A stretch of DNA of 48,367 nucleotides from Planctomycetota bacterium. Lineage in GTDB: Bacteria; Planctomycetota; UBA1135; GCA-002686595. Below the pieces are notes generated by a model. That model was not told the DNA's origin. It made no database searches and worked only from the letters and a program-made list of their open reading frames with translations. Location of the stretch: the NCBI GenBank assembly GCA_020638855.1, contig JACKHT010000017.1:1-48367 (forward strand). The letters run 5' to 3'. Each line of letters starts with the position of its first letter. Position 1 is the first letter of the stretch. The position numbers and the translations under genes are program-made. Below are positions 42,107 through 48,367 of this stretch, one piece after another.

Positions 42107-43747
42107 TCAGGCGACGTTGACGTGGCCAGGCTTGATGCGGCGCAGGGCCCGGGACTCGGGCACCACCGCCAGGATGGTCATGTCCAATTCCTGCTCGACG
42201 GTCTCGCGGTAGCGCACTGTGGGGTCGAGCAACTGCCGCAACACGGCCAGCAGCATGCCCAGGGCCAGGCCGCCAAAGATGCCCGCGCCCAGCGGCTTGG
42301 TGCGGTTGGGGCCGGTCTTCTGCAAGGGCATCGAAGCATCGTTGCGCAGGCGCAAGGCGGAGATGCCTTCTTTTTCGAGGCTCGCTTGGTCCTGGGTGGT
42401 CTGCAGGTTCTTGCGGGCAAGGTCGCGTTCGGTGTACTTGAGCTCGAGGTAGCTGAGCTTTTCCTTGTGCAACTCGCGGCACTCGTCCATTTTCCGGACG
42501 TGGTCTTCGTTGTCGCGGATGTGGCGCTGGAGGATCTCCAGTTGCCCGCGCTTGTCCTCGAGCTCCGATTCGGACTCGGCCCGGTTGGCAAACAGCGAGT
42601 TGTACAGTTCGTTGGCCTTGGGCACGATGCGAGCCGGTTCGACCTCTTCGTGCTTTTCGACCAGGGCCAGCTTGTTTTCCTGCTCGGTGATCTTCTTGGC
42701 GAGGTTCTCAAGGATGCCTTGGGCAATCCCCCCCTTCGCATCGAGTTCGGCCTTTTCGCGCTTCATGTTGAGCAGGGTCTCCTGCTCAAATTTGTACTCC
42801 GTGCTCACTCCAAGCTTGGCGGGCTCGATCTCTTCGATGATCGGGTTGGTTTCGTTCAAATCGCGGTTCAACTGCGCGATCTTGCGTTCCAACCCAGCGA
42901 TGTCCGTTTCGAGTTGGGAAACCGATTTCTTGTCTTCGCTGATCTGGATGAGCTTGTTGTTGCGCTCGACTTCCAGGTTTTTGTAGCCGCACATCGAGGT
43001 GTGTTGCTGCAGCTCCGCGTCGGTCACCTTGATTTCGTGCTCGACCTGGGCCAGGGTCGCCTCCGCGGCTTCCTTGATGCTGCCGGTGGCGTACAACGAA
43101 AGATGGAAGTCTTGCAGCGCCCGCAGAATCGCTTGGTTGGTGGCCTGGGCTTTGTCCGGGGAATAGCCGTCGTGCTGGACCGCGATGATCGAAGTCTGGC
43201 TGCGGGGCGGAACGTACAGATTGGTGCGCGCCTTGAGGCTCTTGGCAGCACCCAAAATCGCCTTCTCGGTCACCTCAGCGGACTCGTCCACCCCCGAGTG
43301 GAAGACGCTGATCATGGTCTTTTGGAAACCGTGCCACAAGCGTGTCACGAGCCCGGCATCCTCGTCGCCCTCAGTGGGGTCGGGGGTCCCGAGGATGTAC
43401 GCCGGCCCCAACTTGCGGGCGACGTCCAGGTACGGGGTCAAATCCTCCAGCAGGTCCAGCTCGGTAGCCATACCCGGCACATTTCGGCTGTCCACACCTT
43501 CGAATCCCGTGACCGAGGTCTCGGTCATGCCCTCGCCGATGCCCGGCCGGTAGTCGAGCTTGCCCACCGATTGGTAGACGTTGGGCATGGAGGCCGCAGC
43601 CACCAACCCTCCGACCGTTCCTAGTAGCGTGCAAAGACCGATCCAGTGCTTGGAACGCCAAGCACCGTACAGCAAAAGCACCTTGAGGTTGAAGGGGGAG
43701 CCGCCCCCCTCTTCCCCGTCCACATCATCAAATTCGTCCTGGCTCAC
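42107..43747 (-). CDS. Wzz/GumC-like chain-length regulator
   Basis: A 546-residue inner-membrane protein. TM1 (about 34-53) is followed by a periplasmic region with a long coiled coil (about 215-470, rich in Glu, Lys, Leu, Gln). TM2 (about 486-503; LGAGIFGGLALGMLLAVL) leads into the tail LLDPTVRYRETVEQELDMTILAVVP, the standard GumC/Wzc junction. The cytosolic kinase part of Wzc is absent and is supplied, in degenerate form, by the next gene 27 nt downstream. It would set polymer length together with Wzy and contact the Wza-like exporter. The GTG start has GGAG about 8 nt upstream. It follows the exporter gene by 46 nt. Confidence 0.9.
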   Translation of the reverse strand: MSQDEFDDVDGEEGGGSPFNLKVLLLYGAWRSKHWIGLCTLLGTVGGLVAAASMPNVYQSVGKLDYRPGIGEGMTETSVTGFEGVDSRNVPGMATELDLLEDLTPYLDVARKLGPAYILGTPDPTEGDEDAGLVTRLWHGFQKTMISVFHSGVDESAEVTEKAILGAAKSLKARTNLYVPPRSQTSIIAVQHDGYSPDKAQATNQAILRALQDFHLSLYATGSIKEAAEATLAQVEHEIKVTDAELQQHTSMCGYKNLEVERNNKLIQISEDKKSVSQLETDIAGLERKIAQLNRDLNETNPIIEEIEPAKLGVSTEYKFEQETLLNMKREKAELDAKGGIAQGILENLAKKITEQENKLALVEKHEEVEPARIVPKANELYNSLFANRAESESELEDKRGQLEILQRHIRDNEDHVRKMDECRELHKEKLSYLELKYTERDLARKNLQTTQDQASLEKEGISALRLRNDASMPLQKTGPNRTKPLGAGIFGGLALGMLLAVLRQLLDPTVRYRETVEQELDMTILAVVPESRALRRIKPGHVNVA

Positions 43748-43793
43748 TAGCTCACTCCAAAGGTCGAGGAATTGGGGCGCCCACAGGCACCCC

Positions 43794-44489
43794 CTACTGT
43801 ACGAAGAGGCGGGGCACCGGAATCATGCGGCGAACCCAGTTGTCCAGGTTGATGGCCGCTTGATCGACGCGGGTGTTGGGCACGTAGATGACGTCGTATT
43901 CCTGCAGCATCACCGTCTCGGGCGTCCCCCACCATTTGCGCCGGGCGTCGATGGTCCAGCTCATTTGAGCGTTGGTATCGGGATCCCAGCGGATCAGTTT
44001 CGTGTTGCCCAGCCAAGCGGTCACGTTGCTCGCGCCGCCGGCCATCGCGATGGCCTGGGCAAAGGTCAACTCGCCGTCGGGGCCCATGGACAGGGGGCCG
44101 GGCGTACCCACTTCCCCCATCACGTAGACCTGCTTGGGCGCTTGTTCCGCGATCGAAACCGTGAGTTCGGGGAACCCGCCGGTGATGACCAGGGCATAGG
44201 CGCTACGCAGCTCCTCTTCGACTTGCGACGGCAGCATGCCCGCCACGCGCAGGGGGTCGAGGCCTTTGAAGGAAACGTAGCCGTCGCCTTGGACGTGGGC
44301 GGTTTGGTCCCACTGCTCGGGGTTGTTTTGGAAGCGCAGCTGGATCAGGTCGCCGGGGGAAATCCGATCCATCCCCGAATACCGGTAGCTGTTGATCTCG
44401 GGGGCCAGGCGATGCAGGGGTTTGCCTTGGGGGCCGGAGCAACCAATCAGGACGAGCAGGGCGGGAATAGCGAGCTTAAGCAAGTTCAT
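43794..44489 (-). CDS. Wza-like polysaccharide export lipoprotein
   Basis: A 231-residue outer-membrane exporter protein. The signal ends LLVLIGC (Cys17), a good lipobox. The polysaccharide export domain (about 37-125) has RISPGDLIQLRFQNNPEQ, VQGDGYVSFKGLDPLRVAG and LPSQVEEELRSAYA. An SLBB-like domain (about 118-200) has KQVYVMGEVGTPGPLSMGPDGELTFAQAIAMAGGAS. It is shorter than Escherichia coli Wza (about 380 residues) and lacks a second SLBB and the C-terminal membrane helix. First gene of the export operon wza-like, wzz-like, ATPase. Upstream lie GGATAAC (44497-44503) and GGTATATACC (44565-44574). Confidence 0.9.
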   Translation of the reverse strand: MNLLKLAIPALLVLIGCSGPQGKPLHRLAPEINSYRYSGMDRISPGDLIQLRFQNNPEQWDQTAHVQGDGYVSFKGLDPLRVAGMLPSQVEEELRSAYALVITGGFPELTVSIAEQAPKQVYVMGEVGTPGPLSMGPDGELTFAQAIAMAGGASNVTAWLGNTKLIRWDPDTNAQMSWTIDARRKWWGTPETVMLQEYDVIYVPNTRVDQAAINLDNWVRRMIPVPRLFVQ

Positions 44490-44564
44490 ACCGAAGGGAT
44501 AACAAGGGGCTTCTGGGGGGCGGGTACCAGCTTAATTCTCGATGTTCCGCGCCCAGGGCAGGAG

Positions 44565-44574
44565 GGTATATACC
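44565..44574 (-). promoter_or_regulatory. Palindromic GGTATATACC, candidate -10 for the export operon
   Basis: A 10-bp perfect palindrome with a TATATA core, 76 nt before the Wza-like ATG in a 192-bp gap. It could be a -10 on the minus strand, but no clear -35 is present. Confidence 0.3.
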
Positions 44575-44681
44575 GGAAAGTGCCGGGGCCTTGACCCGGA
44601 TTCCCGTTTCTCCGATTGTCATTGCGGAATTGTCAGGACGGCCCTTTCCACTCGGTGGTTTCCGGAGGATTCCCGAGCGGG

Positions 44682-45761
44682 TCAGCGGACCTCCGCAATC
44701 CGCCCTTGGTGCACGCTCAGGAGCGTGCCGTCGGAATCGATTTCGAGCGTGGTGGGCAACACCAGCCGGAACAGGTCCAGGAAGGCGTCGACCTGCTCAC
44801 CTGCGGCATCGTCCTCGACGATTAGGAACGCATTGGGGTAGCTACCCCCGCGCGCTTGGAGCAACTCCAGGGCCCGGGCCCGGGCGGAGCCCGCGTCCAA
44901 GCTCACCCCGAGCACTTGGTGCCCAGCCCGCTGGTGCAGGGCATCGAGCAGGGGAATCTCCTCGATGCAAGGACGGCAGTAGCTGGCCCACAGGTTGAGA
45001 TGCAGGACGCTACCGGCGGGGATCGTGGCGGGGTCAAACACCGTCCGGGCTCCGTCTGCGGCTTCTAGGGTGAACGCGGGGATTTTCTGACCGACCGCGA
45101 TCCGCAACCCATCGGGCCAAGGATCGGGCAGCGGATGGGGGTGGGCGGCAAAGGTCTGGGGCTTGCCTTGGCCTTGCACGAGCAGCACCCGCGAACCGGC
45201 CGCCACCTTGCCGAAAGACTCCTCGGTTCCATAAGGCCAGCGAACGCGCAACTCGATTTCGGTCGCTTCCCCGAGTCCAAACACCAGCTCGGGGACCTGA
45301 CTCGACGCGTAGCCGGCGCCGCGCAGCAATACCTGGGCCTGGGTACGCCCGTTGCGCGTCCCGAGCACCGTAGCCCCAACGGCCTCGGGGCTGCCCTGGG
45401 TCGCCTGCAAGCGCACCTTGATCGCATGCCCCGGTGTGTTGATTTCGTTGCGGTACAGGTTGTGCCGTTCGCGCTGGATGTTGTGGGCAAACAAGTCCAA
45501 GTCGAAGTCGTCATCGAAGTCGACCGCCAACAGCCCGCGGCCATCGAGCGGGGAATCCGCGCCCGAAAGTCCCCCATAGGTCACAAACGTTCCGTTGCCC
45601 TTGCCTAGGAACAACTGGCTGCGCTCGCCGCCATTGAACGAGAACCCTTGGCGGAACATTTCCACCACCCAAGGGTGTTGGAATTTCATGTTCTCGTCGT
45701 CGTGCATGTGCTCCGCCGGAGCCGCCACTTCGCCATCCAAGCCCATACTTTGCGCCACCAC
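44682..45761 (-). CDS. C-terminal half of ASPIC/UnbV lipoprotein with TlpA-like domain
   Basis: This 359-residue reading frame continues the gene at 45780 in the same frame, past one TGA. It holds a last FG-GAP-like loop (AVDFDDDFDLDLFAHN), the UnbV/ASPIC domain (about 110-200; GHAIKVRLQ, VGATVLGTRNGRTQ, LVFGLGEATEIELRVRWPYG) and a thioredoxin/TlpA-like domain (about 220-359; LHLNLWASYCRPCIEEIPLLDAL, with C262-R-P-C265). It could be translated on its own from GTG 45761, but no Shine-Dalgarno is visible and it has no signal peptide of its own. An independent cytoplasmic product is therefore doubtful. It is best read with the upstream half as one interrupted gene. Confidence 0.75.
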   Translation of the reverse strand: MVAQSMGLDGEVAAPAEHMHDDENMKFQHPWVVEMFRQGFSFNGGERSQLFLGKGNGTFVTYGGLSGADSPLDGRGLLAVDFDDDFDLDLFAHNIQRERHNLYRNEINTPGHAIKVRLQATQGSPEAVGATVLGTRNGRTQAQVLLRGAGYASSQVPELVFGLGEATEIELRVRWPYGTEESFGKVAAGSRVLLVQGQGKPQTFAAHPHPLPDPWPDGLRIAVGQKIPAFTLEAADGARTVFDPATIPAGSVLHLNLWASYCRPCIEEIPLLDALHQRAGHQVLGVSLDAGSARARALELLQARGGSYPNAFLIVEDDAAGEQVDAFLDLFRLVLPTTLEIDSDGTLLSVHQGRIAEVR

Positions 45762-45782
45762 GTGGCGCCAGAACGCGCTTCA
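45752..45782 (-). other. In-frame TGA followed by a perfect hairpin
   Basis: The TGA is at 45780-45782 in DIPRDT-stop-SAFWRHVVAQSMG. Translation before and after it is one continuous family-like sequence. Eleven nt later GCGCCAC (45768-45762) and GTGGCGC (45758-45752) form a 7-bp stem with a GTG loop. The geometry could serve readthrough or recoding, but it may be a by-product of the codons for WRHVVA. Nonsense mutation or sequence error remain the simplest readings. Confidence 0.6.
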
Positions 45783-47576
45783 TGTGTCGCGCGGGATGTC
45801 GCCGGTCACGAATCCGTTGACGCAAAACACATCCTGGTGGCCGTCGAGGTCCAGGTCGGCCAGCACTTGTCCCCAGGCCCACCCCGCCCCTCCCGCGCCG
45901 CCGGCTTTTTCCTTCAGTCGGAATCCTCCCCGCCCGTCTCCTTCCAGCAGCAGGTTGCCCCCCGCCATGCGGGCCAGGCTATCCATGGTTTCGGTGTGGG
46001 CGTCTTCTTCGAACCGCCGCAACACGCGTCGTCCCGTATTCGACGAGGGATTGGTTAGGAACAGGTCCAAGTGCCCATCCTCGTTGGGATCGCCCGCCGA
46101 AACCCCCATGGAATTGCCGCGCAACGCAACCCCCTTGGCCTCCGCCACGTTGACAAAAGTTCCATCGCCTTGGTTCTGCCACAGGTGGTTGCTGCCAAAG
46201 GTCGTGACCACGTACAGATCCTGATCGCCATCCTCATCGAAGTCGGCGGCCACCGAAGTGTAGCTCCAGCCCCGCTCTTCGATTCCTGCTGCTTTGGTCT
46301 GGTCCTCGAAACGCGTGCCGCCAATGTTGCGCAGCAAGAGGTCGGGCTCGCCGTTGGTGGCCTCGCTCCACGAGTCGTTGCGGATGTATCCCATGCGCCC
46401 GTAGGCGCAAACGTACACATCCAAGTACCCATCTCCGTCCGCATCGAACGCTGTCAAGCCAAACGCTGCGCAGCGGATCTTGTCGAGCCCCATGAGCTCG
46501 GTCACTTCGGTGAAGTGGCCTTTGCCATCGTTCTTGTAGGCTTGCAACGACTGGCCACCACCCTTCTGGTAGATGTCGCGCCAACCCACTTGACCCACGA
46601 ACAAGTCCATGTCGCCATCGTTCTCGAAGTCGAAGAACAACACGCCGGTGCCCCCATGGCACTCCATGAGGCCGGCTTCCTCCGCCGCCTCGCGGAACGC
46701 ACCACTTGGCTGGCCCAGGTAAAGAAAACTCCGCTCGGGGCTCGGAACGAAGACATCCCACAAGCCGTCCCCGTTGACATCGTGGCAGGCAATGCCGTTC
46801 CAACCATCCGAATCGTTGCCGGGTCGGCCATAGCGAATGCCCTCGTGGTGCACACCCGCCGAACGGGTCACGTCGTGGAAGAGTTCGCGCCCTCCTGTGG
46901 TGGTCGTAGCACTGGTCAATTCGAGTTGGGTCACCTGCCAACCCTTGCCTTCGACGCGATCGACGCGAGCGAACCCCTCCAATTCGATCAGCTCGCGCCC
47001 CTGGTCCACGGTGACCCCCACCATGTGCGCCGCCCATTCCACGCGTCCCCAGGAGGGCCGCTCCGCACGTTCGTACTCGGCATTGCGGACCTTCCAAATC
47101 GACTCTTCGAGCCGGCGCCAGGCTCCAATGCGTTCCTCAAACGAGGCCAGGAAGGCACCTTTCCCCAATACCGGTGCCTGCTTCACATCGCGCTCGCAGA
47201 TCTCCGCTCCCAGGGCCAAGGGCTGGGCCTTGGCGACCGGCAAATGGAACGGGTCATGGCCTTGGAAATCCTCGCGCAGGAATTCGGCGAAACCATCCCA
47301 ATCACGGATGAACACCTTGTCGGCGAACAGATTGAAGGCGTTGGTAAGGCTCTCGCTCAGAAGCTCGATTTGGTCCGGCAATCGAAGCAAGGGCGCGGGG
47401 GAAACCACGTGCAGAACCGTAGCCACTGCTGGGTTTGGGGTCGTCGCTTCGGGCTTGGGTGCCGCCTTCCGTCCGCAGCCGACCAGCAACCCCATGCACC
47501 CGCAGACCGCCAATATCACCCCCCCGGTCCGATCAACCCTCATCCCGACACTCATCCGTTGAACCCACATGGGCAT
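45780..47576 (-). CDS. FG-GAP/VCBS-repeat lipoprotein, N-terminal half of ASPIC/UnbV protein
   Basis: Exported protein of the CRTAC1-like group. The signal peptide ends CMGLLVGC (lipobox). A region of about 200 residues resembling a SnoaL/NTF2-like or other alpha/beta fold precedes at least six FG-GAP calcium loops: DVNGDGLWDVFV, DFENDGDMDLFVG, DADGDGYLDVYV, DFDEDGDQDLYV, DPNEDGHLDLFL and DLDLDGHQDVF. These form a beta-propeller. The UnbV/ASPIC part follows only after the TGA at 45780. Several in-frame ATGs lie in repeated sequence (47591, 47576, 47570, 47555, 47543). I chose 47576 because AGGG lies 8 nt upstream. If the stop is real, the product is a truncated propeller without its normal C-terminus. 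Confidence 0.8.
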   Translation of the reverse strand: MPMWVQRMSVGMRVDRTGGVILAVCGCMGLLVGCGRKAAPKPEATTPNPAVATVLHVVSPAPLLRLPDQIELLSESLTNAFNLFADKVFIRDWDGFAEFLREDFQGHDPFHLPVAKAQPLALGAEICERDVKQAPVLGKGAFLASFEERIGAWRRLEESIWKVRNAEYERAERPSWGRVEWAAHMVGVTVDQGRELIELEGFARVDRVEGKGWQVTQLELTSATTTTGGRELFHDVTRSAGVHHEGIRYGRPGNDSDGWNGIACHDVNGDGLWDVFVPSPERSFLYLGQPSGAFREAAEEAGLMECHGGTGVLFFDFENDGDMDLFVGQVGWRDIYQKGGGQSLQAYKNDGKGHFTEVTELMGLDKIRCAAFGLTAFDADGDGYLDVYVCAYGRMGYIRNDSWSEATNGEPDLLLRNIGGTRFEDQTKAAGIEERGWSYTSVAADFDEDGDQDLYVVTTFGSNHLWQNQGDGTFVNVAEAKGVALRGNSMGVSAGDPNEDGHLDLFLTNPSSNTGRRVLRRFEEDAHTETMDSLARMAGGNLLLEGDGRGGFRLKEKAGGAGGAGWAWGQVLADLDLDGHQDVFCVNGFVTGDIPRDT

Positions 47577-47591
47577 CCGTTGAACCCTCAT
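47529..47591 (-). repeat. Three 15-bp ATG-AGGGTT repeats at a start region
   Basis: On the coding strand: ATGAGGGTTCAACGG (47591-47577), ATGTGGGTTCAACGG (47570-47556) and ATGAGGGTTGATCGG (47543-47529), separated by 6 and 12 nt. All spacings keep the reading frame, so each unit brings another in-frame ATG and a purine box upstream of the next one. Confidence 0.8.
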
Positions 47592-47691
47592 GGGGAAGAA
47601 GGATAACGCTTAGCGCCGACCATCCCACCGGGTTTCACCGGAATTGGATTTCCGAATCGACGGCCTTCCCGGGCGGTGGGAGGGACCGGAC

Positions 47692-48312
47692 CTACAACAC
47701 CGCCAAGAGCGCGGTTTGGGCGATCCCAATCAGCCAGCCGAGGACGCCCCCCAAAACTTCGATCGAACGCAATTCGCGCCGCGCGACTTGCAAGATCAAG
47801 GCCTCCAACCGCTCCACCGGGAACTGGGCCACCTTGCGTTCGACCAACTCCTTTACGTCCAAACCTTGCTCCAAAGCCTGTTCGAGTTGTTCGACCAGCA
47901 CCTCGCGGTTCTCAAGAATCTTGGTCACCAGCTTGCCGCGCAAATCCGTGACCCGCTCGGGGGTCAGGAACGCATCCAGCAACCCAGCCATCGGGCCCAG
48001 CGACTTCTTGACGCTCGCCAGCACTTCGGGCAAGCGGTCTTCGAGCACCCGGTTGAGCATGCCCGCCAAATCGGCCCCTTCGAGCGCAGCCACCAGGTCC
48101 TTGTGGTTGACTAGGTGATCCCCCACCACCCCCCCAATCGAGCGGGCGATCTCGGCCTGGCGACGCCCCACCAAGCCCTGGACGGAGAAGCCCAGAATGC
48201 GCACGGGCCGAATGGGCCGGAAGATCATCTTCACGGCCAAGAGGTTGGTCCCGTATCCAATCACGCCGCCGAGCAGCGGTAGGACGACCCAGGCTAGGGG
48301 GGAGATTTCCAT
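47692..48312 (-). CDS. DUF445 family membrane protein
   Basis: A 206-residue protein with membrane segments at both ends. The N-terminus has the DUF445 signature GGVIGYGTNLLAVKMIFRPIRPVRI directly after a hydrophobic start (split here around residues 15-40), then GLVGRRQAEIARSIG. The middle is helical and charged (about 60-180). The C-terminus is hydrophobic (VLGGVLGWLIGIAQTALLAVL). It is about half the length of longer DUF445 proteins such as YjiN and closer to the short YheB-like type. Function unknown. ATG 48312 was chosen because the signature starts about 15 residues later; an ATG at 48345 would add 11 residues. No link to the EPS genes is evident. Confidence 0.82.
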   Translation of the reverse strand: MEISPLAWVVLPLLGGVIGYGTNLLAVKMIFRPIRPVRILGFSVQGLVGRRQAEIARSIGGVVGDHLVNHKDLVAALEGADLAGMLNRVLEDRLPEVLASVKKSLGPMAGLLDAFLTPERVTDLRGKLVTKILENREVLVEQLEQALEQGLDVKELVERKVAQFPVERLEALILQVARRELRSIEVLGGVLGWLIGIAQTALLAVL

Positions 48313-48367
48313 GTTGGGTGCGATGGGTTGTGGGCCGGGGAACACCGGAGCTCTCCCTGGAAGGCCA

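Noticed and set aside
42122..43624. A 500-codon plus-strand open frame opposite the Wzz-like gene
   Set aside because: It is leucine/valine-rich because the sense strand encodes a Glu/Lys/Gln coiled coil. The sense gene has a start with Shine-Dalgarno and operon context.
46071..47606. A 511-codon plus-strand open frame opposite the FG-GAP gene
   Set aside because: It is the antisense shadow of the FG-GAP repeats and has no recognisable domain.

Overview
The window is a high-GC (by eye about 60-65%), densely packed bacterial segment with about 31 protein genes, no tRNA or rRNA and no CRISPR array. It looks like the core of a Wzx/Wzy-type exopolysaccharide (EPS) or capsule locus from a Gram-negative bacterium. 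The mix of a Wza-type exporter, ASPIC/FG-GAP lipoproteins, large LamG-like and fibronectin-type secreted proteins, and mostly weak Shine-Dalgarno signals recalls Planctomycetota or a similar phylum. That assignment is an inference; no marker gene is present to fix it.

Layout. 1-3695: a PilZ protein (cut by the window edge), a hexapeptide acyltransferase, a GT9 glycosyltransferase, and an initiating sugar-phosphate transferase with a degenerate GGDEF-like N-terminus. 4174-11984: three tandem paralogous secreted proteins with BACON-like, LamG-like and right-handed beta-helix domains, the first two followed by hairpin terminators. 11981-16676 (minus): a tightly overlapped operon with an FrhB-family Fe-S protein, a Wzy-like polymerase, a GT2 and a PssD/PssE (Alg14/Alg13-like) pair. 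16850-18148 (plus): polysaccharide pyruvyl transferase. 18140-23009 (minus): Wzx-like flippase, a glycosyltransferase-like/methyltransferase fusion and two GT2 enzymes. 23165-24355: SGNH hydrolase. 24411-32504 (minus): two related giant modular surface proteins. 32901-37341 (plus): three TylC3-type C-methyltransferase homologues around a glucose-1-phosphate cytidylyltransferase. 37540-38313: GIN-domain (DUF2807) protein. 38333-40036 (minus): PIG-L deacetylase and SDR epimerase/dehydratase. 40184-41392: a fourth C-methyltransferase homologue. 41411-44489 (minus): Wza-like exporter, Wzz/GumC-like chain-length protein and a CpsD-like ATPase without a canonical Walker A. 44682-47576 (minus): an ASPIC/UnbV FG-GAP lipoprotein with a TlpA-like C-terminus, split by one in-frame TGA. 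47692-48312: DUF445 membrane protein.

How the parts fit. The sugar transferase would load the first sugar on undecaprenyl phosphate. The GT2, GT9 and PssD/E enzymes would extend the unit. The acyltransferase, pyruvyl transferase, C-methyltransferases, cytidylyltransferase, epimerase and deacetylase would make or decorate unusual sugars. Wzx would flip, Wzy polymerise, Wzz/ATPase set chain length, and Wza export. The beta-helix and giant modular proteins would act on or bind the polymer outside the cell. PilZ and the GGDEF-like domain hint at c-di-GMP-linked control.

Most unusual features: the in-frame TGA followed by a hairpin at 45752-45782; 15-bp ATG-AGG-type repeats laid over two start regions (12916-12988 and 47529-47591); the tandem beta-helix family inside an EPS locus; and the degenerate GGDEF and kinase modules.
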